Source: Billgrantia saliphila (lineage in GTDB: Bacteria > Pseudomonadota > Gammaproteobacteria > Pseudomonadales > Halomonadaceae). Taken from it: a DNA stretch of 64,000 nt. This document shows, piece by piece, positions 44,182 to 55,188 of this stretch; the stretch's first letter is position 1, and the number at the start of each line of letters is the position of its first letter. The notes under the pieces are model-generated. The model worked only from the letters and a program-made list of their open reading frames with translations. It was not told where the DNA came from and searched no databases. The DNA is taken from positions 124,001-188,000 of the forward strand of contig NZ_PJRN01000001.1 in NCBI RefSeq assembly GCF_002930105.1, written 5' to 3'. Both the position numbers and the translations under genes were made by a program.

Positions 44182-44210
44182 TTGTGAACAGCAGGAAAAG
44201 GTACCATATC
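44182..44210 (+). promoter_or_regulatory. Weak candidate promoter of mreB
   Basis: TTGTGA and CATATC are separated by 17 bases in the gatC-mreB divergent gap, leaving a leader of about 115 bases. Both hexamers are only partial matches. Confidence 0.3.
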
Positions 44211-44318
44211 CGGCGCGTGGCGGGCACTCTTCTCGCAACCGGGGTGGTGCCATGTCGCTTGCTGCCCGGGGGCCGCGATGATACCGTTTGCCTCCGCACT
44301 GGTCCCGGTCTGCACTAG

Positions 44319-45368
<1,050 letters not shown>

Positions 45369-45489
45369 CACTGGCGCAAGGCCTGGGGTCTGAAAGCCGC
45401 GGGCGACGGTGCTTCGAACCGTTCTGTTGCCGCGAGGCCGAGGTGGGCGCTTTGCGGGTCTGGGTCAGTGCGAATCGACGAATAATCAA

Positions 45490-45510
45490 GCGCCGCTGGA
45501 CGGGCGGCGC
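45490..45510 (+). other. Hairpin just before the mreC ribosome-binding site
   Basis: GCGCCGC and GCGGCGC form a 7-bp stem around a 7-base loop, ending 7 bases before the purine-rich GGGGGGAA. It could affect mreC translation or mRNA processing between mreB and mreC. Confidence 0.45.
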
Positions 45511-45557
45511 CTGGTGCGGGGGGAACGTCTATCAAACCGCTGTTCTCGCACGCTTCC

Positions 45558-46445
45558 GTGCCTGGCTACCGCATGCTGCTGTGTGCGCTGGCCGCTGCTG
45601 CGTTGATGTTCGTCGAACATCGGTTCACGCGTATGGAAGAGGTGCGTGGCCACCTCACCACCCTGGTCGCCCCCATTCAGTGGCTGGTCGCCGTGCCCAG
45701 TGATGTGCTCGCCTGGGGCTCACTGGCGCTTTCCGAGCAGCGCGCACTGGTGGAGGAGAACCGTCGCCTGCGCGAACAGATTCTGCATCTGTCACACCGT
45801 GTCCAGCATATGTCGAGCCTGACCGCCGAGAACGTGCGTCTGCGCGAACTCCTGGGTGCCGCCGCGCGTCTCGAGGCGCCCTATATCACCGCCGAGCTGC
45901 TGTCGCTGGATTCCGATCCCTTCACCCATCAGATGGTGATCGATCGCGGGCGCCGCAACGGGGCCTTCGTCGGCCAGCCGGTCATGGATGCCTCGGGCTT
46001 GGTGGGGCAGGTGACCGCAGTTTCCGCCTATTCCAGTCGAGTACTGATGGTGGCCGATGCCAGCCATGCCCTACCGGTCCAGATCAACCGCAACGGGCTG
46101 CGTTTCGTGCTGCAAGGCAGCGGTCAGTACGACGCGCTGCGGGTGCTGCACGTGCCGGACACGGCCGATATCCGCGAGGGCGACCTGCTGGTCACCTCGG
46201 GCCTGGCCGGCCGTTTTCCGCCGGGCTACCCGGTGGCGCGCGTCACGGAGGTGGTCCACGATCCGGGGCAGCCGTTCGCACGGGTCACGGCCGCTCCCGT
46301 CGCGCGACTGCAGCGCTCGCGTCACTTCCTGCTGATCTTTCCCCCCGAGCCGGCTCCCGTGCCCGACGATGCCTTGTGGGATCGTGAGCCGGTCGACGAC
46401 ATGGATGACATCGAGCTGCCGCCGACGGCGCAGGGAGAGGGGTAA
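45558..46445 (+). CDS. mreC: Cell-shape-determining protein MreC
   Basis: A periplasmic-facing bitopic protein: one N-terminal membrane helix (YRMLLCALAAAALMFVEH), a coiled coil (LVEENRRLREQILHLSHRVQHMSSLTAENVRLRELLG, about residues 57-93) and the MreC beta domain with DPFTHQMVIDRGRRNGAFVGQPVMDASGLVGQV. The first standard start, GTG at 45558, gives 295 residues. The same frame upstream encodes SIKPLFSHAS, which matches the family's usual N-terminus (E. coli begins MKPIFSRGPS), but contains no ATG, GTG or TTG. A non-standard start, such as ATC at 45531 six bases after GGGGGGAA, is likely. The stop overlaps the mreD ATG. Confidence 0.92.
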   Translation: MPGYRMLLCALAAAALMFVEHRFTRMEEVRGHLTTLVAPIQWLVAVPSDVLAWGSLALSEQRALVEENRRLREQILHLSHRVQHMSSLTAENVRLRELLGAAARLEAPYITAELLSLDSDPFTHQMVIDRGRRNGAFVGQPVMDASGLVGQVTAVSAYSSRVLMVADASHALPVQINRNGLRFVLQGSGQYDALRVLHVPDTADIREGDLLVTSGLAGRFPPGYPVARVTEVVHDPGQPFARVTAAPVARLQRSRHFLLIFPPEPAPVPDDALWDREPVDDMDDIELPPTAQGEG

Positions 46446-46936
46446 TGGCCGCCGGATACCGTACCTCGCTGTTCTGGATCTGGCTCACGCTGCTGCTGGC
46501 GCTCAGCCTTCAGGTCATGCCACTGGCCGAGGGCTGGCAGATCTGGCGCCCCGACTGGCTGGGCCTGATGTTGATCTACTGGTGCATGTCGGCACCCGAC
46601 CGGGTGGGCGTCCTTCACGGGTTCGTGCTGGGGCTGTTGCTCGATCTGATCGAGGCGGCGCCGCTGGGTCAGAATGCCCTGTTGCTGTCGCTGCTCGCCT
46701 TCCTCGCGGCGCTGGTCTATCCGCGCTTCCGCGCTTATTCGCTGCTGCAGCAGGCGCTGCTGGTTCTGGTGTTGCTGGGCCTGGTGCAACTGGTCGAACA
46801 GTGGCTGCGCACCCTGTTCGGCTCCTTCTCGATGCACTTGGCTTTCCTGCTGCCCTCACTGATCGGGGCCGTGCTATGGCCGTGGTGGACCACCATGTTC
46901 CAGGCCTTCGAGCGCCGCTTGGCGGGTGGGGAGTGA
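46445..46936 (+). CDS. mreD: Rod-shape-determining protein MreD
   Basis: A 163-residue inner-membrane protein with about five or six membrane helices. [62 protein letters not shown] is the typical MreD core. It acts with MreB and MreC in elongasome assembly. Its ATG overlaps the mreC stop, indicating coupling. Confidence 0.96.
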   Translation: MAAGYRTSLFWIWLTLLLALSLQVMPLAEGWQIWRPDWLGLMLIYWCMSAPDRVGVLHGFVLGLLLDLIEAAPLGQNALLLSLLAFLAALVYPRFRAYSLLQQALLVLVLLGLVQLVEQWLRTLFGSFSMHLAFLLPSLIGAVLWPWWTTMFQAFERRLAGGE

Positions 46937-46940
46937 GGCT

Positions 46941-47573
46941 ATGCCGATGATACCCCTGGCGTCCTCGGGTTCGTGCTCTCCCGATGCCCCGGCGCTGTGC
47001 CTGGCCTCGGCCTCGCCGCGGCGCCGTGAACTGTTGGCCTCGATCGGCGTCACGGCCGAGGTGAAACCGGTCGATATCGACGAGACGCCACGCCACGGCG
47101 AGACCGCCGAGGCCTATGTGCTACGGCTGGCGCGCGAGAAGGCGGCGGCCGGAGCGCGACTCTCGACGCTGCCCACGTTGGGGTCGGACACCGCAGTGGT
47201 GTGCGATGGTCACATCCTGGGCAAGCCCGGCGGACCCGACGAGGCGGCGGCAATGCTGCGCCGGCTGTCGGGACGGACCCACCAGGTACTGACCGCCGTC
47301 GCCGTGACGGGGCTGGCAGGCCTGCTCGATGTCTGCGTTGAGACGAAGGTGCTGATGCGAGAGATCGCCGAGCACGAAATCGCCGCCTACTGGGCCACCG
47401 GTGAGCCGGTCGACAAGGCGGGTGGCTATGCCATACAGGGATTGGCGGCGGTCTTCGTCGAGCGCATCGAGGGCAGCCATTCCGCAGTCGTCGGGCTGCC
47501 GCTGTTCGAGACCGCACGCCTGTTGGCGCGGCAACGCGTGCCGCTGTGGTGCGTACATGGGAATGCCGTCTAG
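46941..47573 (+). CDS. maf: Maf-family nucleoside triphosphate pyrophosphatase (YhdE-like)
   Basis: A 210-residue house-cleaning dTTP/UTP pyrophosphatase. Family motifs are [18 protein letters not shown] near residues 18-35, [53 protein letters not shown] and [20 protein letters not shown]. The start [10 protein letters not shown] is one of two nearby ATGs. The mreBCD-maf-rng order is conserved in gammaproteobacteria. Confidence 0.94.
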   Translation: MPMIPLASSGSCSPDAPALCLASASPRRRELLASIGVTAEVKPVDIDETPRHGETAEAYVLRLAREKAAAGARLSTLPTLGSDTAVVCDGHILGKPGGPDEAAAMLRRLSGRTHQVLTAVAVTGLAGLLDVCVETKVLMREIAEHEIAAYWATGEPVDKAGGYAIQGLAAVFVERIEGSHSAVVGLPLFETARLLARQRVPLWCVHGNAV

Positions 47574-47624
47574 CCGACTCCCTATGTCATAATGCGGCGA
47601 AGACGAATTGGACAAGGATTCCGC

Positions 47625-49088
47625 ATGAGCGGCGAAGTACTCATCAACCTGACGCCGATGGAAACCCGCGTGGCCGTGGTGGAAAACGGCGTACTGCAGG
47701 AAGCGCTGATCGAGCGCACGCGGCGGCGCGGCATCGTCGGCAATATCTACAAGGGCCGCGTGGTGAGGGTGCTTCCCGGCATGCAGGCCGCCTTCGTCGA
47801 CATCGGCCTCGATCGGGCGGCTTTCATCCACGCCCACGAAGTGATGCCGCCGGGCACTCCGCCGGAGGAGCAGGTCTCGATCGGTCAGTTGCTGCACGAG
47901 GGGCAGGCCCTGGTGGTGCAAGTGACCAAGGACCCCATCGGCACCAAGGGGGCGCGCTTGACCACGCACCTGTCGGTGCCTTCGCGCTATCTGGTCTACA
48001 TGCCCGATTCGCCACACAACGGCGTCTCCCAGCGCATCGAAGACGAGCGTGAGCGCGAGCGACTACGCGAGCTGCTCGACGTCTGCCAGGGCGAGCAGGA
48101 GATCGAGGTCACCGGTGGCTTCATCGTGCGCACGGCGGCCGAGAACGTGGGCAGGGACGAGCTCCACACCGACATGCACTTTCTTTTGCGGTTGTGGCGC
48201 AAGGTCAGCGAGCGCAAGTTGACCGCCCCCGCGCCCAGCGTGATCTACGACGACCTGCCGCTGTTCATCCGCACCCTACGCGACCTGATGCGCGACGAGA
48301 TCGAGAAGGTGCGTATCGATTCGCGGGAGAACTACGTCAAGCTGGTCGAGTTCGCCGAGGAGTTTATGCCGGACTCCACCGCCCGCATCGAGTACTACCC
48401 GGGCGAGCGACCGATCTTCGACCTCTACAGCGTCGAGGACGAGATCCAGAAGGCACTGGGGCGCAAGGTGCAGCTCAAGTCCGGTGGTTATTTGGTGATC
48501 GATCCCACCGAGGCGATGACGACCATCGACGTCAACACCGGCGGCTACGTGGGGCATCGCAACCTCGAAGAGACCATCTTTAAGACCAACCTCGAGGCGG
48601 CCAACGCCATCGCCCGCCAGCTGCGTCTGCGCAACCTGGGCGGCATCATCATCATCGACTTCATCGATATGGAGGATCCCGAACATCAGCGCCAGGTATT
48701 GCGCGTGCTCGAGAAGGCGCTGGAGCGTGATCATGCCAAGACCAAGTGTACCGGGGTCACCGAGCTGGGCCTGGTGCAGCTGACGCGCAAGCGTACGCGC
48801 GAGAGCCTGGAGCAGACCTTGTGCGAGGCGTGTCCCACCTGCGGCGGGCGGGGGACGCTGAAGACCGCCGAGACCGTCTGCTACGAAATCTTCCGCGAGA
48901 TTCTGCGCGAGGAGCGCGCCTACAACGCGGAGACTTACATGGTACTGGCCTCTCAGCCGGTGGTGGATCGGTTGCTTGACGAGGAGTCGGCTGCGGTGGC
49001 CGACCTGGAAAGCTTCATTGGCAAGACCATTCGCTTCCAGGTCGAGGGCCATTATTCCCAGGAGCAGTACGATATCGTGCTGATGTGA
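47625..49088 (+). CDS. rng: Ribonuclease G
   Basis: A 487-residue single-strand endoribonuclease (E. coli RNase G is 489) involved in 16S rRNA 5' maturation and mRNA decay. The S1 domain spans about residues 37-125 (GIVGNIYKGRVVRVLPGMQAAFVDIGLDRAAFIHAHEV). The catalytic region has GYLVIDPTEAMTTIDVNTGGYVG near 290-312 and GGIIIIDFIDM near 341. A zinc-link CPTCGGRGTLKT is near 406. AAGGA precedes the start by six bases. Confidence 0.97.
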   Translation: MSGEVLINLTPMETRVAVVENGVLQEALIERTRRRGIVGNIYKGRVVRVLPGMQAAFVDIGLDRAAFIHAHEVMPPGTPPEEQVSIGQLLHEGQALVVQVTKDPIGTKGARLTTHLSVPSRYLVYMPDSPHNGVSQRIEDERERERLRELLDVCQGEQEIEVTGGFIVRTAAENVGRDELHTDMHFLLRLWRKVSERKLTAPAPSVIYDDLPLFIRTLRDLMRDEIEKVRIDSRENYVKLVEFAEEFMPDSTARIEYYPGERPIFDLYSVEDEIQKALGRKVQLKSGGYLVIDPTEAMTTIDVNTGGYVGHRNLEETIFKTNLEAANAIARQLRLRNLGGIIIIDFIDMEDPEHQRQVLRVLEKALERDHAKTKCTGVTELGLVQLTRKRTRESLEQTLCEACPTCGGRGTLKTAETVCYEIFREILREERAYNAETYMVLASQPVVDRLLDEESAAVADLESFIGKTIRFQVEGHYSQEQYDIVLM

Positions 49089-49095
49089 GCGGCTC

Positions 49096-52000
49096 ATGCA
49101 TCCGCTTCGCCTGGTCGCTCGCTGGTCGCTCACCCTGCTTGCCGTCGCGCTGGCGTTGGTGGCCGTGCTCACGCTGGTGCTGCGCCTCGCCCTGACGCAA
49201 ACCGATGAGCTGGCACCCCGCGTGGAGCGGCTGCTGGAGGCGCGCTCGGGGGCGGCGGTAGGCTTGGCGCGGCTCGAGGCCCGTATGGTTGGACTGGACC
49301 CGGTACTGGAGGGCGGCGGCCTTACCGTCACCACCCACGAGGGCGACAGCGGCCTGCCTCTGCTCGAGGTCGAGCATGCCCGCATGCGACTCGACAGCGC
49401 CGCCAGCCTGCGCGCGGGCATGCCGGTGGTCGCGGATGCCCGTCTGAGCGGGCTGACACTGCATCTCTACCAGGACGAGCAGGGCGGCTGGCACTGGCCC
49501 GATCCCGCCGATCTTCCCGCGGCTCTGATCGAGGGTGAATTCGACCTCAGCCAGATGGATGCCATGGTCGGGCGACTCCTGCGCCAGCGGGCCTGGGCGG
49601 AGGACGTGAGACTGGTACTGCATGGTCGTACGCGCAGGCTCGACATGATGGCACCGCGCCTGCTGCTCACCGGCGACGAACGGCGTGCCCACCTGGAGGG
49701 CGAAGTGCACTTGATGGGCCAGGAGGAGACCACGCTGCAGGCCGCGCTGGAGGTCTTTCCCGGCCCTCGCGGTTTACGTGACTTCAGTGCTGCGCTGCAG
49801 GCCGAGATGAAGCTCGATACCTTGGTCGACTTGGTCGAGGTGTTCACTTACGGCGATCCTCTGCAGCTGGAGGATGCCAGCGGCGACGTGACTCTCTGGG
49901 GGCGCTGGCACCGTGGTGCCCTGGCCGATGCCCGTCTCGACATCGACGTGCCGCGTCTGGCCCTACGACGCGACGACGACCCCATCGTGCTGGAGCCCTT
50001 CCGCGCCCGTGGCCAGTGGCTGCGGGGCGATGAGGGTTGGGAGGCTTGGCTGCAGGGCGACGCCTCGGCGGCGAATTGGGCGGAACCACGGGAAATGGAG
50101 GACGAGGAGAAGCCGGCTCTGCCGCACTTCTGGCATGTGCGAAGCGACGGCGAGGGTTGGTGGCTCAATACCAGCCAGTTCGAGCTGGCCTCGCTGGCCG
50201 CATGGCGTGAGCGAGTGCTGCTGCCAGAAGGGCTGATCCGCACCATCGACGCCCTCGACCCTCGCGGACTGGTCTCGGGCCTCGGTTTTGGCCGGCGCGA
50301 CGGTCAGTGGATTGCGCAGGCTGCCGTGCATCGCGTCGAGGTCTCGCCGCTGGACGATGTGCCGGGGGGCGGTCCGTTGGATGCCTGGGTCGAGGCGCGC
50401 GACTTCACTGGGCGTATCGAATTCATCGGTGTCGACGACCCCGTACTCAAGATCCCCCAAGTCTATGCGGAGCCGATGGCACTGTCTCACGCCAGCGGCG
50501 AGGTGCGCTGGACTTATGAGGGGCCGCGTACTTTCGTCAGCGGTCGAGGGCTCAAGGCCGGCTGGCAGGGCGCCGAGGTCGAGGGCGGCTTCGGCCTGGC
50601 GATCGGCGGCGGCATGCGCGGCGGACTGGGACTCGACCTGAGTTTTCGTGACGTGGATGCGGTGGATCGGCCGCTGACCGACTGGCTGCCTGCCGACGTG
50701 CTGGGAGAACAGCTGGATGCCTGGCTGGCGGAGGGTGTGGCCGGCCGGGTGCCGGCCGGCGAACTCAAGCTGCATCTGCCGCTGCAGCGCGATGGTGAAT
50801 CCGTCCCGCCGCGCTTGCGGCTCGATCTCGCCATCGAGGAGGGGCGCCTGCCCTTCGATCCCGAATGGCCGGCGCTCGAGTCGCTCGAGGGGCATCTCAC
50901 GGCGGGCGTCGATACGCTAGAGGCCGAGGTACGCCATGCCGAGAGTCTCGGGGTCCAGGGACGTAACGGACGGGTGACTCTTGCCGATGACGTATTGCGA
51001 ATCAGCGGTGACGTGGCCGCGGACGGCGAAGCGCTGCGTCGCTACCTGCACGCGCTTCCCGTCGACGGCATGGAGCGGGTCGACGACTGGCGTGGCGAAG
51101 GAAACGCCTCTGGCCGACTCGATCTGGCCATGCGATTGGGCGAGGAAAAAGAGCAGGAGCAAGAGCAGGAGCAAGAGGACGACTTCACGCTCACGCTCGA
51201 TACGCAGGTGGACTTGGAGCGTCTCGTCTATCTGCCGCTCGACGTGTCCTTCCGCGACGTCAGCGGTCCGCTCGCCTGGTATCAGCGCGACGAAGAGGGC
51301 GGTCTCGAGGGCTATCTTGAGGCGAGCCTGCTCGGTGGACCGATCAGCGCCGATATAGACACCCTGAATGGGGGCGTGGAACTCGAAGGGTCGATCAAGA
51401 TGGCGCGCCTACTGGAGCTCGGCGGTGCGGACGGCCTCAACGCTCGACTCTCCGGCCGATTGCCCTGGCGTGGACGATTGACGCTGAGCGATGGCCGCAA
51501 CGCCTTTCGTTTCGACAGCAGTCTCCAAGGGGTCGCGATCGATCTGCCGTCGCCTCTCGGCAAGGCGGCCGGCGAGCCGCGTCCGCTATGGCTGGAGGCC
51601 GATCTGGATCGGGAGCTGGTAGAGGCGGAGCTCGGCGGCGACACGCGCTTGCGCTGGCGAGGGCTGTCGTATTCCGACTTGGGGCAAGGGCAGCTATGGC
51701 TGGGGCGCTTGCCCGACGCGCCGACCTGGCCCGAGCGCGAAGGCTGGGAGGCGACGCTCTATCAGTCACGCCTGGACCTGCGCGAATGGGCCTCGATGCT
51801 CTCTTCCCTGACCGGGGGCGACACTGGCCCCCCCTCCGGCACCGAGGCCGTGAAGCGACTGCGAATCGAGGCCGCTTGCCTGGTCGGGCCCGGCGACGGT
51901 TGTCTCGGCCCGATGACCGCCGAGGCGCGCCCCCGCGACGATCAGGGCTGGCGCGTCAATCTCGGGGGAGGGCTGCTCGAAGGTCACTTCGATTATCGCC

Positions 52001-52956
52001 CGACGCTCGACGATGCGCTGGATATCGCGCTGGATCGGGTGACCCTGGACGGCCTGCTGCCAGCGCAGAGCGAAGGCGCCGGCGAACTGCTCGAGGAGCT
52101 CGATGTGCCGCCCGACCCCACTCCGCTGCCGGACTGGGTGACCGAACTGCCAAACGGACGCTTGCGCATCGCCGACATTTTCTACCAAGGGCGTGCGATC
52201 GGCCCGCTCACGACCCGTTGGGAGAGCGGGTCCGAGCGGCTCGTGCTGGGACCGCTGGGATTGACGCTGGGTCAGATATCGGCGACCGGTGAGCTGGTCT
52301 GGGAGTCGGCAGGGCCGGACGACAGCCTGACCCGGTCACGGCTCAATCTCGATGGCAGCGACCTGGGCTCCGCCTTGGAGCTCCTCGGACAGCCAGTTTC
52401 CATCCGCAGCGACGAGACCCGGGTGCGGAGTCAGCTGGCCTGGCCGGGCCCACCATGGCAGTTCGCCCTGGCGCGCTCACGCGGCAGCATCGAGGCGGAG
52501 CTGCGCGACGGCCGCTTCGTCCAGCTGGAATCGCCCACGGCGCGGCTGGTCGGGCTACTGAACGTCGACAACCTGCTGCGTCGGCTGCGTATGGATTTTT
52601 CCGACGTTACCGGCCAGGGCACGGCCTTCGATCAAGTGAACGGGGCTGCTACTCTCTATGAAGGTGTACTCGAAACGAGCGGGCCGGTACGCATCGACGG
52701 TCCGGCCACTACCTTCACTCTCGATGGCACGGTCGATCTTGCGCGCCGGGAACTCGACCAGCACCTGAGCGTCACAGTCCCGGTAAGTAGCAATTTGCCG
52801 CTGGCCGCCGTCATTGCGGGGGCGCCGGTGGTGGGAGGCGCACTCTTCATCGCCGACCGTCTGTTCGGTCGCGTTCTCGATCGAGCCACCCGAATTCACT
52901 ATCGCGTGCGAGGTCCCTGGACCTCGCCCGAGATCAAATTGGAAACCGCTGAATGA
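49096..52956 (+). CDS. yhdP: YhdP-family AsmA-like envelope phospholipid transport protein
   Basis: A 1286-residue protein with one N-terminal membrane anchor (residues 9-31) and a very long periplasmic region made of AsmA-like/DUF3971 beta strands, ending in an AsmA_2-type segment ([58 protein letters not shown]). This matches YhdP, one of the AsmA-like proteins proposed to move phospholipids to the outer membrane. An odd low-complexity tract, [14 protein letters not shown] near residue 685, is encoded by a short in-frame DNA repeat. The tldD start overlaps its stop. Confidence 0.93.
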   Translation: MHPLRLVARWSLTLLAVALALVAVLTLVLRLALTQTDELAPRVERLLEARSGAAVGLARLEARMVGLDPVLEGGGLTVTTHEGDSGLPLLEVEHARMRLDSAASLRAGMPVVADARLSGLTLHLYQDEQGGWHWPDPADLPAALIEGEFDLSQMDAMVGRLLRQRAWAEDVRLVLHGRTRRLDMMAPRLLLTGDERRAHLEGEVHLMGQEETTLQAALEVFPGPRGLRDFSAALQAEMKLDTLVDLVEVFTYGDPLQLEDASGDVTLWGRWHRGALADARLDIDVPRLALRRDDDPIVLEPFRARGQWLRGDEGWEAWLQGDASAANWAEPREMEDEEKPALPHFWHVRSDGEGWWLNTSQFELASLAAWRERVLLPEGLIRTIDALDPRGLVSGLGFGRRDGQWIAQAAVHRVEVSPLDDVPGGGPLDAWVEARDFTGRIEFIGVDDPVLKIPQVYAEPMALSHASGEVRWTYEGPRTFVSGRGLKAGWQGAEVEGGFGLAIGGGMRGGLGLDLSFRDVDAVDRPLTDWLPADVLGEQLDAWLAEGVAGRVPAGELKLHLPLQRDGESVPPRLRLDLAIEEGRLPFDPEWPALESLEGHLTAGVDTLEAEVRHAESLGVQGRNGRVTLADDVLRISGDVAADGEALRRYLHALPVDGMERVDDWRGEGNASGRLDLAMRLGEEKEQEQEQEQEDDFTLTLDTQVDLERLVYLPLDVSFRDVSGPLAWYQRDEEGGLEGYLEASLLGGPISADIDTLNGGVELEGSIKMARLLELGGADGLNARLSGRLPWRGRLTLSDGRNAFRFDSSLQGVAIDLPSPLGKAAGEPRPLWLEADLDRELVEAELGGDTRLRWRGLSYSDLGQGQLWLGRLPDAPTWPEREGWEATLYQSRLDLREWASMLSSLTGGDTGPPSGTEAVKRLRIEAACLVGPGDGCLGPMTAEARPRDDQGWRVNLGGGLLEGHFDYRPTLDDALDIALDRVTLDGLLPAQSEGAGELLEELDVPPDPTPLPDWVTELPNGRLRIADIFYQGRAIGPLTTRWESGSERLVLGPLGLTLGQISATGELVWESAGPDDSLTRSRLNLDGSDLGSALELLGQPVSIRSDETRVRSQLAWPGPPWQFALARSRGSIEAELRDGRFVQLESPTARLVGLLNVDNLLRRLRMDFSDVTGQGTAFDQVNGAATLYEGVLETSGPVRIDGPATTFTLDGTVDLARRELDQHLSVTVPVSSNLPLAAVIAGAPVVGGALFIADRLFGRVLDRATRIHYRVRGPWTSPEIKLETAE
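51151..51177 (+). repeat. In-frame EQ-coding tandem repeat within yhdP
   Basis: About two copies of a 12-bp unit (GAGCAGGAGCAA) encode alternating Glu-Gln residues. Copy-number change would keep the frame and only lengthen a polar linker. Confidence 0.7.
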
Positions 52957-54407
52957 CGACACCAACACCTGCCCTGCTCGATACCGCCGCCGAGATCCTG
53001 TTGCGCCCCGGCGGGCTGGACATCGATGCGCTCGATGTCGGCCTGGGACACGTCCTGACCCCGGGCGTCGACTATGCCGATCTCTACTTCCAGCGCAGCT
53101 GGCACGAAAGCTGGGTGCTCGAGGACGGCGAGGTCAAGGAGGCCGGGTATAACATCGACGGCGGGGTCGGAGTGCGTGCGATGGCCGGGGAGAAGACCGG
53201 GTTCGCCTATTCCAATCAGATCACCGCCGATGCGCTGGCCGAGACGGGGCGTACGGCATCGGGCATCGTGCGCAGCGGCAGTCGCCTGGCGGTCGCGCCA
53301 CGTGTGACGAGTCAGTCGGCGGCGCGCTATGCCAACATCGATCCGCTTGCCGGGCTCACCGCCGAGGACAAGATCGCTCTGCTCAAGCAGGCCGATCGGA
53401 TCGCGCGGGCCGCGGACCCTTCCGTGGTTCAGGTCAGTGCATCGCTCACCGGCGAGTACGAGGTGATGCTGGTGCGAGCCAGTGACGGCACGCTGGCCGC
53501 GGACATACGTCCTCTGGTGCGCTTCAACGTCAGCGTAATTGCGGCGAAGGGCGGTCGGCGCGAGCGCGGCAGCGCCGGCGGCGGCGGTCGCTACGCCATG
53601 TCCCGCCTGCGCGACGAGAACGTGGCCGAGCGTTTCGCCAAGGAGGCGGTGCGCCAGGCACGGGTCAATCTGGAGGCGGTGGATGCGCCGGCGGGGCAAC
53701 TGCCCGTGGTGCTCGGTCCCGGCTGGCCCGGCATCCTGCTTCACGAAGCGGTGGGGCATGGCCTGGAGGGCGACTTCAATCGCAAGGGCAGTTCCGCATT
53801 CGCTGGACGCATGGGGAAGCGCGTGGCGGCCCCCGGCGTGACGGTGGTCGACGATGCCACCCTGGCCGACCGGCGTGGCTCGATGAGCATGGACGACGAG
53901 GGCACGCCGGGCCAGTACACCCCGCTGATCGAGGACGGCATCCTCACCGGCTACATGCAGGACAAGCTCAATGCGCGACTGATGGGCATGCAGCCCACCG
54001 GCAACGCCCGGCGCGAGTCCTTCGCCCACTTGCCGATGCCACGCATGACCAATACGTACATGCTCGCCGGCCAGGACGATCCCGCCGACATCATCGCCAG
54101 CGTCCGGCGTGGCCTCTATGCGGTCAGCTTCGGCGGCGGACAGGTCGATATCACCTCGGGCAAGTTCGTGTTTTCGGCCAGCGAGGCTTACCTGATCGAG
54201 GACGGGCGCATCACCGCCCCGGTCAAGGGTGCTACCTTGATCGGCAACGGACCAGAGGCGATGGGGCGGGTGTCGATGATCGGCCATGACCTCGAGCTCG
54301 ATACCGGCATTGGCGTATGCGGCAAGGAGGGTCAGGGCGTACCGGTCGGTGTCGGCCAGCCGACGCTGAAACTCGATGAGCTCACCATAGGCGGAACGCA
54401 ATCCTGA
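52953..54407 (+). CDS. tldD: Metalloprotease TldD
   Basis: A 484-residue subunit of the TldD/TldE(PmbA) zinc protease, which processes modified peptides such as microcins and degrades unfolded peptides. The metal motif [12 protein letters not shown] starts at His264. [40 protein letters not shown] and [21 protein letters not shown] are conserved family segments. It is coupled to yhdP by an ATGA overlap. The partner pmbA lies 780 bases downstream on the same strand, beyond yjgA. Confidence 0.97.
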   Translation: MTTPTPALLDTAAEILLRPGGLDIDALDVGLGHVLTPGVDYADLYFQRSWHESWVLEDGEVKEAGYNIDGGVGVRAMAGEKTGFAYSNQITADALAETGRTASGIVRSGSRLAVAPRVTSQSAARYANIDPLAGLTAEDKIALLKQADRIARAADPSVVQVSASLTGEYEVMLVRASDGTLAADIRPLVRFNVSVIAAKGGRRERGSAGGGGRYAMSRLRDENVAERFAKEAVRQARVNLEAVDAPAGQLPVVLGPGWPGILLHEAVGHGLEGDFNRKGSSAFAGRMGKRVAAPGVTVVDDATLADRRGSMSMDDEGTPGQYTPLIEDGILTGYMQDKLNARLMGMQPTGNARRESFAHLPMPRMTNTYMLAGQDDPADIIASVRRGLYAVSFGGGQVDITSGKFVFSASEAYLIEDGRITAPVKGATLIGNGPEAMGRVSMIGHDLELDTGIGVCGKEGQGVPVGVGQPTLKLDELTIGGTQS

Positions 54408-54442
54408 GGGTAAAAGATAAGAGGTAAGAGATAAGAGGTAAG
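54408..54442. repeat. Heptamer tandem repeat after tldD
   Basis: Five 7-bp units directly after the tldD stop: one degenerate unit followed by AGATAAG and AGGTAAG alternating twice, so the array also has a 14-bp period. It is intergenic and not coding. Confidence 0.85.
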
Positions 54443-54446
54443 AGTG

Positions 54447-54508
54447 CAGAAGGAAGAGAGGAGTGAGTTTCCTTCTTTTTCCAGGCGCATGGCGCCGTCT
54501 TCCTTCTG
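54447..54508. terminator. Compound hairpin between convergent tldD and yjgA
   Basis: A perfect 10-bp inverted repeat (CAGAAGGAAG at 54447-54456, CTTCCTTCTG at 54499-54508) encloses a small GGCGC-ATG-GCGCC hairpin. An alternative stem, GAAGGAA with TTCCTTC at 54469-54475, is followed directly by TTTTT and would terminate the plus-strand tldD transcript. A bidirectional terminator is likely. Confidence 0.55.
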
Positions 54509-54534
54509 AAAGTGGCGCAGCCGCGCCTTGCGAT

Positions 54535-55041
54535 TTACAGTCCGGCGGTATCGCGGATCAGGCGAAACAGCTTGCGAGCGTTGGCTGGAGGCTTACCCCG
54601 CTCGCGCTCGCTCTTGGCGTTGCGGATCAGCTGACGCAGCGCCTGTCGGTCGACATCGGGGTGCTCCTCGATGAAGGCCTCCACGGCGGCGTCGCCTTCG
54701 TCGATGAGACGATCGCGCCACTTTTCGAGGCGATGGAAGGCCAGGTCGCGACGTCGGCTTTCCTGCTCGATTTCGTCGAAGACGGCTTGAATCGCTTCCA
54801 GGTCCTCGCGCCGCATCAGCTTGCCGACGTACTGCATGTGGCGGCGGCGGCCTTCATGGGAGCGGATGCGCGAGGTTTCCTCGACGGCCGCCAGCATGTC
54901 CTCCGAGAGAGGGAAGCGAGCCCGCTCGGCGGGGCTCATGGCGATGATGCGTTCGCCCAGCGCCTGCAGCGCGTGCATTTCGCGCTTGAGCTGGGATTTG
55001 CTGGGCCGCTCGTCGGCGGGAGAGGGAGAGTCCTGAGTCAT
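54535..55041 (-). CDS. yjgA: Ribosome-associated protein YjgA/DarP (DUF615)
   Basis: A 168-residue, highly charged helical protein (E. coli YjgA is 183) that binds late 50S assembly intermediates. Conserved segments are SKSQLKREMHALQALGERI, RRRHMQYVGKLMRREDLEAIQAVFD, WRDRLIDEGDAAVEAFIEEHPDVDRQALRQLIRNA and KLFRLIRD. The start MTQDSPSPADERPSKSQ was preferred to a longer frame. It lies opposite to and between tldD and pmbA, a common arrangement. Confidence 0.94.
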   Translation of the reverse strand: MTQDSPSPADERPSKSQLKREMHALQALGERIIAMSPAERARFPLSEDMLAAVEETSRIRSHEGRRRHMQYVGKLMRREDLEAIQAVFDEIEQESRRRDLAFHRLEKWRDRLIDEGDAAVEAFIEEHPDVDRQALRQLIRNAKSERERGKPPANARKLFRLIRDTAGL

Positions 55042-55109
55042 GCCGCATCCAAATCGTTTGAGGGTACGCGTCGGTTGGCCGAGATGGCCAAGGTAGAGCG
55101 AAGTGCCGC

Positions 55110-55118
55110 AGTATACCA
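55110..55118 (-). promoter_or_regulatory. Extended -10 promoter of yjgA
   Basis: The minus strand reads TGGTATACT, an extended -10 element, about 70 bases before the yjgA start in the yjgA-pmbA divergent gap. No good -35 is at the normal distance. Confidence 0.5.
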
Positions 55119-55188
55119 GCCCGCTGCACGATGGCGGGACAACCACATGTTAGGTGGCCGGTACCACCGGTGAACGAGGGAGAATGAC

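Noticed and set aside
52899..54401. 500-codon open frame opposite tldD
   Set aside because: It mirrors tldD in the complementary frame and has no family resemblance.
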